Shown here piece by piece: positions 25,583 to 36,272 of a stretch of DNA of 64,000 nucleotides (its first letter is position 1; each line of letters begins with the position of its first letter). The notes beneath the pieces are model-generated. The model did no database searches. It was not told where the DNA came from and saw nothing but the letters and a program-made list of their open reading frames with translations. The DNA is from Reyranella sp. CPCC 100927. Lineage in GTDB: Bacteria > Pseudomonadota > Alphaproteobacteria > Reyranellales > Reyranellaceae. Position numbers and translations under genes: made by a program. The DNA lies in the NCBI RefSeq assembly GCF_007859315.1, contig NZ_VOHA01000028.1:1-64000 (forward strand), in the 5' to 3' direction.

Positions 25583-26503
25583 TCAGCCGCGCGCCGGCCA
25601 ATCTTCCATGAGCTGGGGGTGCAGCTTGCTGATGGCCGGAAACTGCGCGGCGCTGCGGATCGCGCCGGCGTTCGGCGCGACTTCGGCTTGCATGGAATGC
25701 ATCGCGGGATCGGACTTCGACCATCCGGGCTGCGCGGGCTCGTTGACGATCTTCTCGAGCCCGTGTGTCTCGCAGAACCGGTGCGCCATCTGGCACCAGA
25801 TCTGGCGCACGATGGCCGGGATGTTACCCACGGCGATCTGGGAGTACTCGAAAACGGGATGCGAGTACCGTTCGATGGCTGCGGTTTCGAACACCAGTCG
25901 GTCGTCATCGTAGCCGAAATTGCGCCCGGAATCGAAGCGGAACGAACGCCGGCCGGCCAGGAAATGGTGCTGGTTGATGTTGATGGCGAAATCGGCGACG
26001 GCATCCGGTGCGCCCGCGGCGCGCAGGGGCGCGCGGATCGTCTTGTCGTCCTCGTCTTCGTATTCGCGCTTGAGGGTCTGCACGGTGAAGCCGTTGGCGC
26101 TCGACTGGATGATGCCGACCGAGTCGGTATGAATGTCGGGCGCCATCCAGTCGCGCAGACGTTGCGGCACGGGCACCGGGATGAAGAAGGCGGGAAACTT
26201 CGGAACAGGCACGGCGAATGGCCTGATGCGCATGACCGCGCGGAACTTCAGCGTGTTGCGACCGTTCCACGGGCCATCGCCGGGCCTGACCGCGGCGAGG
26301 TTCGGCGGCATGTACTGCGGCATGTTCGCGGCAAGATGGGTGCCGATGTGGGCTACCGATCCCCGGTTGGTGGGGACGCGTGCGCAGATGCGAAATCGGT
26401 TCATGTGCACGCTGCCACAGCCCTTGTACATCGGCAGGGGCGAGTAGGCCGCCTTCGGCGGATCCTTGAGTACCAAAGGCATGGGCTTGTACGCACCGTT
26501 CAT
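25583..26503 (-). CDS. Protein of unknown function
   Basis: A 306-residue soluble protein starting at the ATG at 26503 behind GGGAGGCGG. I do not recognise the family. Visible features are a Pro-rich N-terminus (MNGAYKPMPLVLKDPPKAAY), a VHMNRFRICARVP segment, PVPKFPAFFIPVPVPQRLRDWM near the middle, an acidic KREYEDEDDK patch, FAININQHHFLAGRRSFRF, and a C-terminal region with Trp, Cys and His (QIWCQMAHRFCETHG). There is no signal peptide or membrane segment. It faces away from the GST gene across a 313-bp space (26504-26816) in which I see no gene. It may be an uncharacterised enzyme; context does not help. Confidence 0.65.
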   Translation of the reverse strand: MNGAYKPMPLVLKDPPKAAYSPLPMYKGCGSVHMNRFRICARVPTNRGSVAHIGTHLAANMPQYMPPNLAAVRPGDGPWNGRNTLKFRAVMRIRPFAVPVPKFPAFFIPVPVPQRLRDWMAPDIHTDSVGIIQSSANGFTVQTLKREYEDEDDKTIRAPLRAAGAPDAVADFAININQHHFLAGRRSFRFDSGRNFGYDDDRLVFETAAIERYSHPVFEYSQIAVGNIPAIVRQIWCQMAHRFCETHGLEKIVNEPAQPGWSKSDPAMHSMQAEVAPNAGAIRSAAQFPAISKLHPQLMEDWPARG

Positions 26504-26816
26504 GATCCGCCTCCCGTCGATCGACGACAGCGACACGCGCCCGATCACACTATTGATGCGTGATGCTGCCGGCGTCACCCGACCGGGTGATCCGGTGCGA
26601 ATTGAATGGGCGATCTATCCGCAGCGGATCCGTGTTGTGATCGGCTGCTCGGCTGTCGACCCCATGGCGGAAATTGACATCGCGATTCGGTTTCCCCGAA
26701 ACTTGCGGCGCGGCCTGAACAGCGGAGCTCGCGCCGTCGCGTGCGTTCGACCAGCCGAATCAGGTTCCAGCGGCGGCAGTTCATCGACCAGAGGTTGGCG
26801 GAAGGGGCCAGATCAT

Positions 26817-27461
26817 ATGAGCGAGCTGGTCATTTGGACCTACGATTGGGTGCCCGAGGGCGTCCGTGGTTTTGTGCGCGATGTAAGGCTCAGGTGGGCG
26901 TGCGAGGAAGCGGGGCTTGCCTATTCAGTGCGAACAGTCCCCTTCGATGGACGGGAGACCAACCACCTGTCGCGCCAGCCCTTCGGCCAGGTTCCATTCC
27001 TGAGTGATGGCGAACTGGACATGTTCGAGAGCGGTGCCGGGCTGCTGCATTTGGCTCGCAAGAACGAAAAGCTGATGCCGCGTGATCCGGCTGGAGAAGC
27101 GCAAACGGTTCAATGGATGATCGCCGCACTCAACTCGATCGAGATGGTGGCCGTTCCCTGGTGGTTCCTCGAAGTATCCGGCGTGGCGGACAACCGTCTG
27201 GCCGACTGGATGGGAAGCCGCCTCGATCAGCTCGAGACCGTTGTGAGCGAGCGTGAATGGCTGGCAGCCGATCGCTTCACCGCCGCGGATCTGCTGATGG
27301 CCGATGTGCTGCGCGTCTCGAAAGTCCGCGCTTTCGGTGAACGGCCCGCGACCGAGGCCTATGTGACCCGTGTGATCGATCGACCCGCGTTCAAGAAGGC
27401 GCGCGCCGATCAACTGGCCCATTTCGCGGCAGCCGATGCGAGCCGATCGGCCACTGGCTAG
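26817..27461 (+). CDS. Glutathione S-transferase family protein
   Basis: The ATG at 26817 (GGAAGGGG upstream) gives 214 residues. The N-terminal thioredoxin-like domain shows RLRWACEEAGLAYSVRTVPF, then the cis-proline motif GQVPFL and ESGAGLLHLA, where glutathione's gamma-glutamyl group is held. The helical C-terminal domain contains WLAADRFTAADLLMADVLR, the N-capping box typical of the family. There is no CxxC or Cys at the active-site position near residue 10 (WTYDWVP), so a Ser/Tyr/Asn-type GST is likely. The substrate is unknown. Confidence 0.85.
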   Translation: MSELVIWTYDWVPEGVRGFVRDVRLRWACEEAGLAYSVRTVPFDGRETNHLSRQPFGQVPFLSDGELDMFESGAGLLHLARKNEKLMPRDPAGEAQTVQWMIAALNSIEMVAVPWWFLEVSGVADNRLADWMGSRLDQLETVVSEREWLAADRFTAADLLMADVLRVSKVRAFGERPATEAYVTRVIDRPAFKKARADQLAHFAAADASRSATG

Positions 27462-27496
27462 ACTAAGAGCGAGTCACGCTGGACGCAGGTCACCCG

Positions 27497-27617
27497 TCAT
27501 CCTGAGCGCAGCGAAGGATCCTGCGGCGTCGGTGTCAACACTGCGGGATCTGATGATCACCAGTGCCGCCACTCTTTGAGCGACGCCCCGCAGAGTCCTT
27601 CGCTCCGCTCAGGACGA
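27497..27617. repeat. REP/MITE-like inverted repeat, copy 2
   Basis: The left end TCATCCTGAGCGCAGCGAAGG and the right end with TCCTTCGCTCCGCTCAGGA enclose about 75 bases. It separates the convergent GST and beta-rich protein genes and is more diverged than the other copies. Confidence 0.75.
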
Positions 27618-27684
27618 CCACATACATCGACACCCTGTCCCATGGACTAAGATCGCGATCGATACACGCCTGGCGCCGCAGCGC

Positions 27685-28206
27685 TCAAGGGAGTTGCGCG
27701 GTGGCCTTGCCAAGCAATCCCCACACTTCGGTGCTCAACGGCATGACGGTGGGAAAGACACCGTGACTGGGAAGCATGTCGCGGTAAGAAGCATAGAAGT
27801 CCTTGCCGCAATTCACGAAGTCGCTGGCCGAGCCGGTAGGATCGGTGAACCCCACTTGAATCAGTTTCTTCAAGTCAAGGCCGAGAAACAGCTTACAACG
27901 CGTGTTGGTATAGCGATGGGAGTTGTCGGCATACCACTGGGCCACGTAGATGCTTGCCGTGACGGTGCCATCGACCACTTTGGCAATGTCCACGCCACTC
28001 CACTGGAACGGCATCACGAATTTGCCGTCCTTGTTCGTCGTGGCCTTGGGATAACCGAGCAGATTGCCGCCGGTATCGGCGCTCGTTCCAGTGGCAATCT
28101 GAGCTGATCCGTCACCGAAGATGAAATTCAACGTAAGTTCGGCTCCTGGCACTCCGCTGCCTCCCGCCGTAACCACGCCAAAAATGATCCCCGTATTGGT
28201 GGCCAT
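27685..28206 (-). CDS. Small beta-rich protein with a carboxypeptidase-regulatory-like pattern
   Basis: The ATG at 28206 follows GGGAGGGG and gives 173 residues. The first 80 residues look like a transthyretin/carboxypeptidase regulatory-like beta-sandwich: GIIFGVVTAGGSGVPGAELTL, then a KATTNKDGKFVMPF strand, which is the usual insert that lets a protein carry variable loops. The second half (YVAQWYADNSHRYTNTRCKLF, FVNCGKDFYASYRD) has two Cys. There is no signal peptide. The family was not recognised. An imperfect palindrome TCGTCCATTCGGATGA at 28273-28288 resembles the island operator but is a weak match. Confidence 0.55.
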   Translation of the reverse strand: MATNTGIIFGVVTAGGSGVPGAELTLNFIFGDGSAQIATGTSADTGGNLLGYPKATTNKDGKFVMPFQWSGVDIAKVVDGTVTASIYVAQWYADNSHRYTNTRCKLFLGLDLKKLIQVGFTDPTGSASDFVNCGKDFYASYRDMLPSHGVFPTVMPLSTEVWGLLGKATAQLP

Positions 28207-28585
28207 GAGCAAACCCCTCCCTGGATCCAGCCGCAGCAATCGCATCATGGTTTGCCCGCGATGGTGGCGGCATCGTCCATTCGGATGAGATGGCTCGAAA
28301 GCATAGGGATTCAGCAGTTCGCCGATCCAGCAAGCTCCCGAAACGAGATCGATCGTAAGGTCCGTGATGGGGGTATCCGCGGCTCAGGCTTGCAGAAACG
28401 CGACGCGGCCTCACCGGCTTTCAGTTACCGGCATTATAGTATCCGCTATCATCGAAAAGTGAGTCGCTGCCTGCCGTCATCCCGAGCGTAGCGAGGGATC
28501 CTGTGCTTTCGACTCCGGGCTCCGACGCCGTTCACTTTGCACGGGCCGCAGTGCGCGGCTGCCAAAATGTTTAGTTTTGTTCCGC

Positions 28586-28614
28586 TTGTTTCGGAAAAGA
28601 GAACAATATATATC
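28586..28614 (+). promoter_or_regulatory. Candidate promoter in an AT-rich island
   Basis: TTGTTT (28586-28591), a 17-base spacer and TATATC (28609-28614) form a sigma70-like pair about 215 bp ahead of the gene at 28828. An inverted repeat TTCCG...CGGAA (28580-28596) overlaps the -35. The rest of the 621-bp gap 28207-28827 holds half of a REP-like element (28477-28500) and no gene. Confidence 0.35.
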
Positions 28615-28827
28615 GCGCATAGTAAGCATTCCCGCCGCCGGGGCAGGCCCTCCGTCATCGTAGGGCCGACGGGCGTTGCCGGCACCACCGAAGTCGTTGC
28701 CTCGGTTGCGACGGCAGATCGCCGGCCGGGCGTTTAAGCGGCAGGGCCGTCGCCGGGCTCCACGCACGGGCGTGTCGCGGGTTGCTGTCGTCAAGCAACA
28801 TCACAACCACAGTCATCGGGTGGCGCC

Positions 28828-31032
28828 ATGAGCGCGCGTGATTTTGCGTCCCTGACGCATGCCAACCACGGCAAACCTCTGCGGTGGTGGCGCTATACCG
28901 ACGCCTTCGCCGTCGCCGATCTGCACCATCACCAAGGCCGCACGATCGGCGCGGTGGCGGTGAACAACGGCACGAGCTGCTACTGGCACGAACCGCTGCC
29001 GCCCTGGCCGCTCTACCGCGTACCGGCATTGCAGGCGCGTCGCGATGCACCGGTGCTGGTGGTCGAGAGTGAAGCCGCCGCCGAAGCCGCCGGCGCGCTG
29101 TTCGCCGATCATGTCTGCGTCACGTGGCCCGGCGGCAGCAACGCCGTGGACAAAGCCGACCTTGCGCCGTTGCGCGGTCGCGCCGTGGTCCTGTGGCCCG
29201 ACCACGATGGCGCCGGCGTCACGGCCATGGAGCGCCTGCAGGTGCGCCTGCGCGGTATCGCGTGCACGGTGGCCCTGGTCGTGGTGCCGCGCGGATGGCC
29301 CGACCGGTGGACTCTCGCGCACACGCTACCGGCCGGTGTCACGGTCGAGACCTTGCGTGGCCTGCTGCGCGAGGCCAGCCGCGCACCGGACAACCCGGGT
29401 GTCGTGGAGGCGCCCTGCACCTTGAGGCCTGCCGCTGATGACAACCCACGACCTCAGGGTGAGGTTGGCGCCCTATGCGATAGCCCTGTAGGCGCCGCGG
29501 ATGATCACGATCCGGAAGCCGTCGAGAAAACCCCCGAGGCGCTTTCTTCCGAGGACGATGTGCCGGTGCAGATGAACGCCATCGCGGCGCCTGCCGTTGT
29601 ATCCGACTGGCCCGCACCGGACTTCGCCATGCTGGACGACGATCCTGTCGGCGATCTGCCGGCATTTCCCGTCGATGTGCTGCCGCCGTTCTGGCGGCAC
29701 TGGAGCCGAGGCGCCGCGCGCGAGGCCAATGCGCCCGTCGACCTGGTGGCGCTGTCGCTGCTGACCACCGCGGCCGGCCTGATCGGCGGCGCGCGGCGCA
29801 TCGCGCCGGTGCCGTCGTGGTCGGAGCCGTGCGTGCTGTGGACGGCGTTGGTCGGTGCGCCGGCCTGCGGCAAGACGGCGGCGCTGGAAACGTCGCTGCG
29901 CCTGGTGCGCGCGCTCGATCGTGACTTGGCCGACGTCAATGCCGCGCAGCAGCGGCGCCACGTTACGGCACGGGCGGTGGCGCGCGCCGAGGAATGGTGG
30001 TGGCGCGACGGTGTGCGCGGTGCGGTGGCCAACCGTCGCGCCGCGCCCGAGATCCCGGCGATCGCGCAGGAGACGGAAGCGTTCGCACCGCGCCGGTTGA
30101 TCGCCGACGATCCGGCGCTCGGCGCCATGTGCGCTGCGCTGCGCGGCAATCCGCGTGGCGTCCTGCTGGTGCGCGATCCGTTGGCCGACTGGCTGAACGA
30201 CAACGCGCGCGGTGCCGACAATTCCTTCTGGCAGGCGTCGTGGTCGGGGAATGCTTGCAGTATCGCGGCCCGGCGCGCTTGCGTGGTCAGCCTCGACTGT
30301 ACCGCAGTGTCGATCCTGGGGACGATCCGGCCCGAAGCGATCACGGCGGCGCTGGCCCGCCGTGACGCCGATGCTGCCGCGCGCCTGCTGTTTGCGTGGC
30401 CGCCGCGTGCGGCGTTCGAGCCGCTGCCCGACATGATGGCCGTGGATGACCAGATGGCTCTGGCGGCGTTGGGCGCTCTGCGCGATCTGCCGGAAGCCGT
30501 CCGTGTGCTGCCCCTGACGCCCGATGCACGGATGGCGTTCGACCGCTTCCGGCGCCGTCATCACGATCAGGCCGGCAGGCTCGAGGGCTGCGAGGCCGAC
30601 TGGTGGAGCCGGGGAGCGGGCAGCGTGCTACGCTTGGCGGGCGTGCTGATGTTCCTCGCCTGGTCGCAGGAGAGGATCATGCCGGAGCCCACGCAGGTGG
30701 CGTTGTGGGCGATGCGGGCCGCCATCGGCTTGTGGCTGGAGTACCTGTGGCCGCACGCGCGTGGCGTCTTTCAGCTCGCTGGCGGCAGTGTGCAGGAGCG
30801 ACAGGCCCGGCGTGCCTTGCGCTGGCTGCAGCACCACGGCAAGGCCGAGGTGTCCCGGACCGAACTGCGGCGCAGCGCCCTGGGGCGTACGTGCGATGCG
30901 GCAGAGACCGGCCGGGTCGCCGAGGCGCTGGTGATGGGCGGCTGGCTGCGCCCCGTCTCGGCGATCACGCGCGGCCGTCCGCCCGTGCGCTGGACCGTCA
31001 ACGACGCCCTGCACGCAACCCGCGGTCTCTGA
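28828..31032 (+). CDS. Toprim/DUF3987 primase-helicase-like protein
   Basis: A 734-residue protein of the type carried by plasmids, phages and integrative elements. The N-terminal part resembles a Toprim domain (APVLVVESEAAAEAAG near residue 75 and VVLWPDHDGAG near 122), used in DNA priming. After a variable acidic linker (about 200-275) follows the DUF3987 ATPase region, with a P-loop GAPACGKTAAL near residue 347 and a conserved LLVRDPLADWL. The C-terminal end (RGRPPVRWTVND) is winged-helix-like. No integrase, replication gene or attachment site is nearby, so it looks like a stranded element gene. Base composition matches its neighbours. Confidence 0.75.
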   Translation: MSARDFASLTHANHGKPLRWWRYTDAFAVADLHHHQGRTIGAVAVNNGTSCYWHEPLPPWPLYRVPALQARRDAPVLVVESEAAAEAAGALFADHVCVTWPGGSNAVDKADLAPLRGRAVVLWPDHDGAGVTAMERLQVRLRGIACTVALVVVPRGWPDRWTLAHTLPAGVTVETLRGLLREASRAPDNPGVVEAPCTLRPAADDNPRPQGEVGALCDSPVGAADDHDPEAVEKTPEALSSEDDVPVQMNAIAAPAVVSDWPAPDFAMLDDDPVGDLPAFPVDVLPPFWRHWSRGAAREANAPVDLVALSLLTTAAGLIGGARRIAPVPSWSEPCVLWTALVGAPACGKTAALETSLRLVRALDRDLADVNAAQQRRHVTARAVARAEEWWWRDGVRGAVANRRAAPEIPAIAQETEAFAPRRLIADDPALGAMCAALRGNPRGVLLVRDPLADWLNDNARGADNSFWQASWSGNACSIAARRACVVSLDCTAVSILGTIRPEAITAALARRDADAAARLLFAWPPRAAFEPLPDMMAVDDQMALAALGALRDLPEAVRVLPLTPDARMAFDRFRRRHHDQAGRLEGCEADWWSRGAGSVLRLAGVLMFLAWSQERIMPEPTQVALWAMRAAIGLWLEYLWPHARGVFQLAGGSVQERQARRALRWLQHHGKAEVSRTELRRSALGRTCDAAETGRVAEALVMGGWLRPVSAITRGRPPVRWTVNDALHATRGL

Positions 31033-31200
31033 TCCGGGCTTTCTGGCCGTAACTGGCCGCATTCTGCCGGCGGCTGGCCGTGCTGGGGAACGTCGTCCAA
31101 GGCCCTGAAATCAAACCCCAAACCGACTTTCTGGCCGTATCTGCCCTTTCTGCCAGGCTCTTCTCTCCCCGCTCGCGCGGGGCGGGGGGACCAAAAAACA

Positions 31201-31234
31201 AAAGCGCCGCTCCGGTGTCCCGGAACGGCGCTTT
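31201..31234 (-). terminator. Rho-independent terminator of grxD
   Basis: Arms AAAGCGCCG (31201-31209) and CGGCGCTTT (31226-31234), plus an inner TCCGG/CCGGA pairing, form a strong stem. On the minus strand a T-rich run (TTTGTTTTTT) follows. It lies 21 bp past the stop of grxD. Confidence 0.8.
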
Positions 31235-31254
31235 GGAAAGCAGGTGCTGTCGCG

Positions 31255-31590
31255 TCAGGCGGCTTCGCTCAGCGCGACGCCCTTTTCCTTGAACAGCTGG
31301 TGCAGTTCGCCGGTGCTGTACATCTCGCGCACGATGTCACAGCCGCCGATGAACTCGCCCTTCACGTAGAGCTGCGGGATCGTCGGCCACTCGCTGTAGG
31401 CCTTGATGCCGTCGCGGATCTCGGGATCGACCAGCACGTTGATGCCCTTGAACTGCACGCCCATGTGGTCGAGCACCTCGACCGTGGCGGCCGAGAAGCC
31501 GCATTGCGGGAAGACCGGCGTGCCCTTCATGAAGAGCACGACGTCGTTCTGTGTGACTTCGTCCCGGATGCGGGTGGCGACGTCGCTCAT
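31255..31590 (-). CDS. grxD: Monothiol glutaredoxin, Grx4 family
   Basis: At 111 residues it has the length and signature of Grx4: the monothiol site PQCGFS (Cys near residue 31), then NVLVDPEIRDGIKAYSEWPTIPQLYVKGEFIGGCDIV with the glutathione-binding WPTIPQ and GGCD motifs. The protein binds a [2Fe-2S] cluster with glutathione, usually together with BolA, and delivers it in iron-sulfur assembly and iron sensing. Its gene follows bolA, which supports the pairing. The ATG at 31590 is preceded by CAGGAGAC. Confidence 0.95.
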   Translation of the reverse strand: MSDVATRIRDEVTQNDVVLFMKGTPVFPQCGFSAATVEVLDHMGVQFKGINVLVDPEIRDGIKAYSEWPTIPQLYVKGEFIGGCDIVREMYSTGELHQLFKEKGVALSEAA

Positions 31591-31648
31591 GTCTGTCTCC
31601 TGGCTCGAGGCCCCGCCGGGGCCATCCTTTGGGAGGGATGTTACGCGT

Positions 31649-31885
31649 TCAGCGCGGCGGCGCCAAGGTGGTCAGTTTCAGGGCGTGCAGCTCGCCGCCC
31701 ATGCGCCCCTTGAGGGCGGCGTAGACCATCTGGTGCTGCGCCACCCGCGATTTGCCGGCAAAAGCAGCCGACACGACGGTGGCGGCATAGTGATCGCCAT
31801 CGCCGGCCAAGTCCTCGATCTGGACCTCGGCGTCCGGCAGGCTCTCCCGGATCAGCTGGGCGATGTCCTCGGCGGCCATCGGCAT
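31649..31885 (-). CDS. BolA family protein
   Basis: Seventy-eight residues with the BolA fold: an N-terminal helix (AEDIAQLIRESLPDAEVQIED), the strand and loop GDGDHYAATVVSAAFAGKSRVAQHQMVYAALK with the conserved His-containing RVAQHQMVY, then GELHALKLTT. BolA proteins form [2Fe-2S] complexes with monothiol glutaredoxins. It sits 6 bp after purL and just before grxD, a gene order widespread in alphaproteobacteria. Confidence 0.92.
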   Translation of the reverse strand: MPMAAEDIAQLIRESLPDAEVQIEDLAGDGDHYAATVVSAAFAGKSRVAQHQMVYAALKGRMGGELHALKLTTLAPPR

Positions 31886-31891
31886 GGCAGG

Positions 31892-34138
<2,247 letters not shown>

Positions 34139-34162
34139 CGTCTCATTCGTTCGTTCGGATTG

Positions 34163-34245
34163 TCATCCCGAGCGCAGCGAGGGATCTTTCCGGTGTGGCG
34201 CACAGTGCGTCATTGCCACAAGATTCCTCGCTTCGCTCGGAATGA
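34163..34245. repeat. REP/MITE-like inverted repeat, copy 3
   Basis: Ends TCATCCCGAGCGCAGCGAGG and CCTCGCTTCGCTCGGAATGA enclose a core with GGCGCACAGTGCG. It is inserted between purQ and purL, two genes of one operon, so it must be compatible with read-through. Confidence 0.8.
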
Positions 34246-34258
34246 CAGTGGTTGGGAA

Positions 34259-34945
34259 TCACACCAGCGCCGCGGCCAGCGCGTCGAACAGCGGCTTGCC
34301 GTCAGTGCCGCCGAACAGCGCCTCGGTGGCGTTCTCCGGATGCGGCATCATCCCCAGCACGGTCTTGGTGTCGTTGAAGACGCCGGCGATGTTGCGGATC
34401 GAGCCGTTGGGATTGCCGGCGGCGACGTCGCCCGCGTCGTTGCAGTAGCGGAAGGCGACCTGGCCGCGATCCTCCAGCCGCTTGAGCGTGTCGTCGTCGG
34501 CGAAGTAGTTGCCCTCGGCATGGGCGACCGGGACCTTGATGATCTGGCCGGCCTGGTAATGGTTGGTGAACAGGCTCTGGCTGGTCTCGACCTTCAGGTT
34601 CACATCGCCGCAGACGAACTGCAGGTGGGCGTTGCGCAGCAGGGCGCCGGGCACCAGGCCGATCTCGGCGATGACCTGGAAGCCGTTGCACACCGCCAGC
34701 ACCGGCACGCCCTTCTCGGCGCGCGCCTTGACCTCGCGCATGATCGGCGAGTGCGCCGCCATGGCGCCGCAACGCAGGTAGTCGCCGTAGGAGAAGCCGC
34801 CGGGCACCACGATCAGGTCGACCTTGGGCAGGTCGCTGTCGCCGTGCCACACCATGTGCGGGCGGGTGCCGGAACTGCGCTCGATGGCGCCGGCGATGTC
34901 GTTTTCGCGATTGGTGCCGGGGAAGACGAGGACGGCGGATTTCAT
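34259..34945 (-). CDS. purQ: Phosphoribosylformylglycinamidine synthase subunit PurQ (glutaminase)
   Basis: A 228-residue class I glutamine amidotransferase. The nucleophile elbow is [10 protein letters not shown] (Cys near residue 88), the start [14 protein letters not shown] is typical of PurQ, and [11 protein letters not shown] carries the oxyanion part. His and Glu of the triad lie in the last third ([12 protein letters not shown]). It hydrolyses glutamine and feeds ammonia to PurL for FGAM formation. Its neighbours purS and purL form the full complex. Confidence 0.96.
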   Translation of the reverse strand: MKSAVLVFPGTNRENDIAGAIERSSGTRPHMVWHGDSDLPKVDLIVVPGGFSYGDYLRCGAMAAHSPIMREVKARAEKGVPVLAVCNGFQVIAEIGLVPGALLRNAHLQFVCGDVNLKVETSQSLFTNHYQAGQIIKVPVAHAEGNYFADDDTLKRLEDRGQVAFRYCNDAGDVAAGNPNGSIRNIAGVFNDTKTVLGMMPHPENATEALFGGTDGKPLFDALAAALV

Positions 34946-34975
34946 GGCGCGGCCTCCGGTGTCATGAGGGAAGGG

Positions 34976-35218
34976 TCAGCCGACCAGCTCGATCCGGTAG
35001 TTTTCGATCACCGTGTTGGCGAGCAGCCTGCGGCACATGTCGTCGAGCCGGCTCTTGGCCCGCTCGGCATCGGTTTCGCTGAGCTCCAGTTCGATGAACT
35101 TGCCCTGGCGGACGTCGCCGACCTCGGGAAAGCCCAGCCGGTGCAAGGCGTTGCCGATCGCCTTGCCCTGCGGGTCGAGCACCCCGGTCTTGAGGGTGAC
35201 GTGGATGCGCGCTTTCAT
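34976..35218 (-). CDS. purS: Phosphoribosylformylglycinamidine synthase subunit PurS
   Basis: Eighty residues with the PurS fold: KARIHVTLKTGVLDPQGKAIGNALHRLGF, then VRQGKFIELEL and AKSRLDDMCRRLLANTVIENYRIE. PurS bridges PurQ and PurL and helps channel ammonia. It sits between purC and purQ with gaps of about 30 bp on each side, as in most alphaproteobacterial purine operons. Confidence 0.95.
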   Translation of the reverse strand: MKARIHVTLKTGVLDPQGKAIGNALHRLGFPEVGDVRQGKFIELELSETDAERAKSRLDDMCRRLLANTVIENYRIELVG

Positions 35219-35248
35219 CGGGGACTCCGGGCCTTGTTGATTGTACCG

Positions 35249-36016
35249 CTACTGCACCGTCACGGGGCCGCGGTGATCGCCGGCGCCGGGGTCGAGCAGG
35301 ATGCCCAGACGCCGGGCAACCTCCTGGTAGGCCTCCTCGACCTTGCCGAGATCGCGACGGAAGCGGTCCTTGTCCATCTTCTCGTTGGTCTTGAGGTCCC
35401 ACAGGCGGCAGGAGTCGGGGCTGATCTCGTCGGCCAGCACGACGCGCACCATCTCTTCCTCGTAGAGGCGGCCGAACTCGATCTTGAAGTCGATCAGCTT
35501 GATGCCGATACCCAGGAACAGGCCGCTCAGGAAGTCGTTGACCCGCAGCGCCAGCGCCACGATGTCGTCGATGTCCTGCGGGGTGGCCCAGCCGAAGGCG
35601 GTGATGTGCTCCTCGGTGACCATCGGGTCGCCGAGCTGGTCGTTCTTGTAATAGAACTCCAGGATCGAGCGCGGCAGCGCCTGGCCCTCGGGGATGCCGA
35701 AGCGCTGGGCCAGCGAGCCGGCCGCCACGTTGCGCACCACCACTTCGAGCGGGATGATCTCGACCTGTCGCACCAGCTGCTCGCGCATGTTCAGCCGGCG
35801 GATGAAATGGGTCGGCACGCCGATCTCGTTCAGGCGCGTCATCAGGTATTCGCTGATGCGGTTGTTGATGACGCCCTTGCCGGTGATGGTGCCCTTCTTC
35901 TTGTTGTTGAAGGCGCTCGCATCGTCCTTGAAATATTGCACGATGGTTCCGGGTTCCGGCCCCTCGTACAGGATCTTGGCCTTGCCCTCGTAGATGCGGC
36001 GTCGGCGGCTGCTCAT
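35249..36016 (-). CDS. purC: Phosphoribosylaminoimidazole-succinocarboxamide synthase (SAICAR synthetase)
   Basis: A 255-residue PurC. It joins aspartate to CAIR with ATP to give SAICAR. Typical stretches are [30 protein letters not shown] at the start, [19 protein letters not shown] (about 93-110), [10 protein letters not shown] (near 179) and [12 protein letters not shown] (near 200). It leads the purC-purS-purQ-purL-bolA-grxD block. The 256-bp space to the divergent ferritin-like gene should contain its promoter. Confidence 0.96.
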   Translation of the reverse strand: MSSRRRRIYEGKAKILYEGPEPGTIVQYFKDDASAFNNKKKGTITGKGVINNRISEYLMTRLNEIGVPTHFIRRLNMREQLVRQVEIIPLEVVVRNVAAGSLAQRFGIPEGQALPRSILEFYYKNDQLGDPMVTEEHITAFGWATPQDIDDIVALALRVNDFLSGLFLGIGIKLIDFKIEFGRLYEEEMVRVVLADEISPDSCRLWDLKTNEKMDKDRFRRDLGKVEEAYQEVARRLGILLDPGAGDHRGPVTVQ

Positions 36017-36172
36017 ATCGATCTCCGGGGGCGCATATGCGCCCGGTACCCGGGGCGAGGCCGGCCCCAGGCAAGCGGGGTTCTAGCAGGGGGGTCCGTT
36101 GCGGCGCAATAAGCGCCGCCGTACCCATTCTGGGGACAGCCAAAGTGCGGAAATAATTGGTTTTTCACGAAA

Positions 36173-36188
36173 ATGACATGTGCGTCAT
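36173..36188. promoter_or_regulatory. Inverted repeat in the purC/ferritin-like divergent promoter
   Basis: ATGACATGTGCGTCAT has 5-bp arms ATGAC/GTCAT and sits in an AT-richer patch 85 bp ahead of the ferritin-like gene and 157 bp ahead of purC. A possible operator; the binding protein is unknown. Confidence 0.35.
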
Positions 36189-36272
36189 ATTGATTGCCCT
36201 CGGGGTGTACGATAGGTTGGCGGCCAAAGCGGGCTGGATTGCACACCCCTGAGGTGTGTCTGGAGGAACGTC

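Noticed and set aside
28273-28288. TCGTCCATTCGGATGA as a sixth member of the palindrome family
   Set aside because: It keeps only part of the arms, lies outside the island and is the kind of match expected by chance; noted only as a weak resemblance.
28580-28606. A LexA box in the AT-rich island before the DUF3987 gene
   Set aside because: The GTTC-N7-GTTC spacing of alphaproteobacterial LexA sites is not met.
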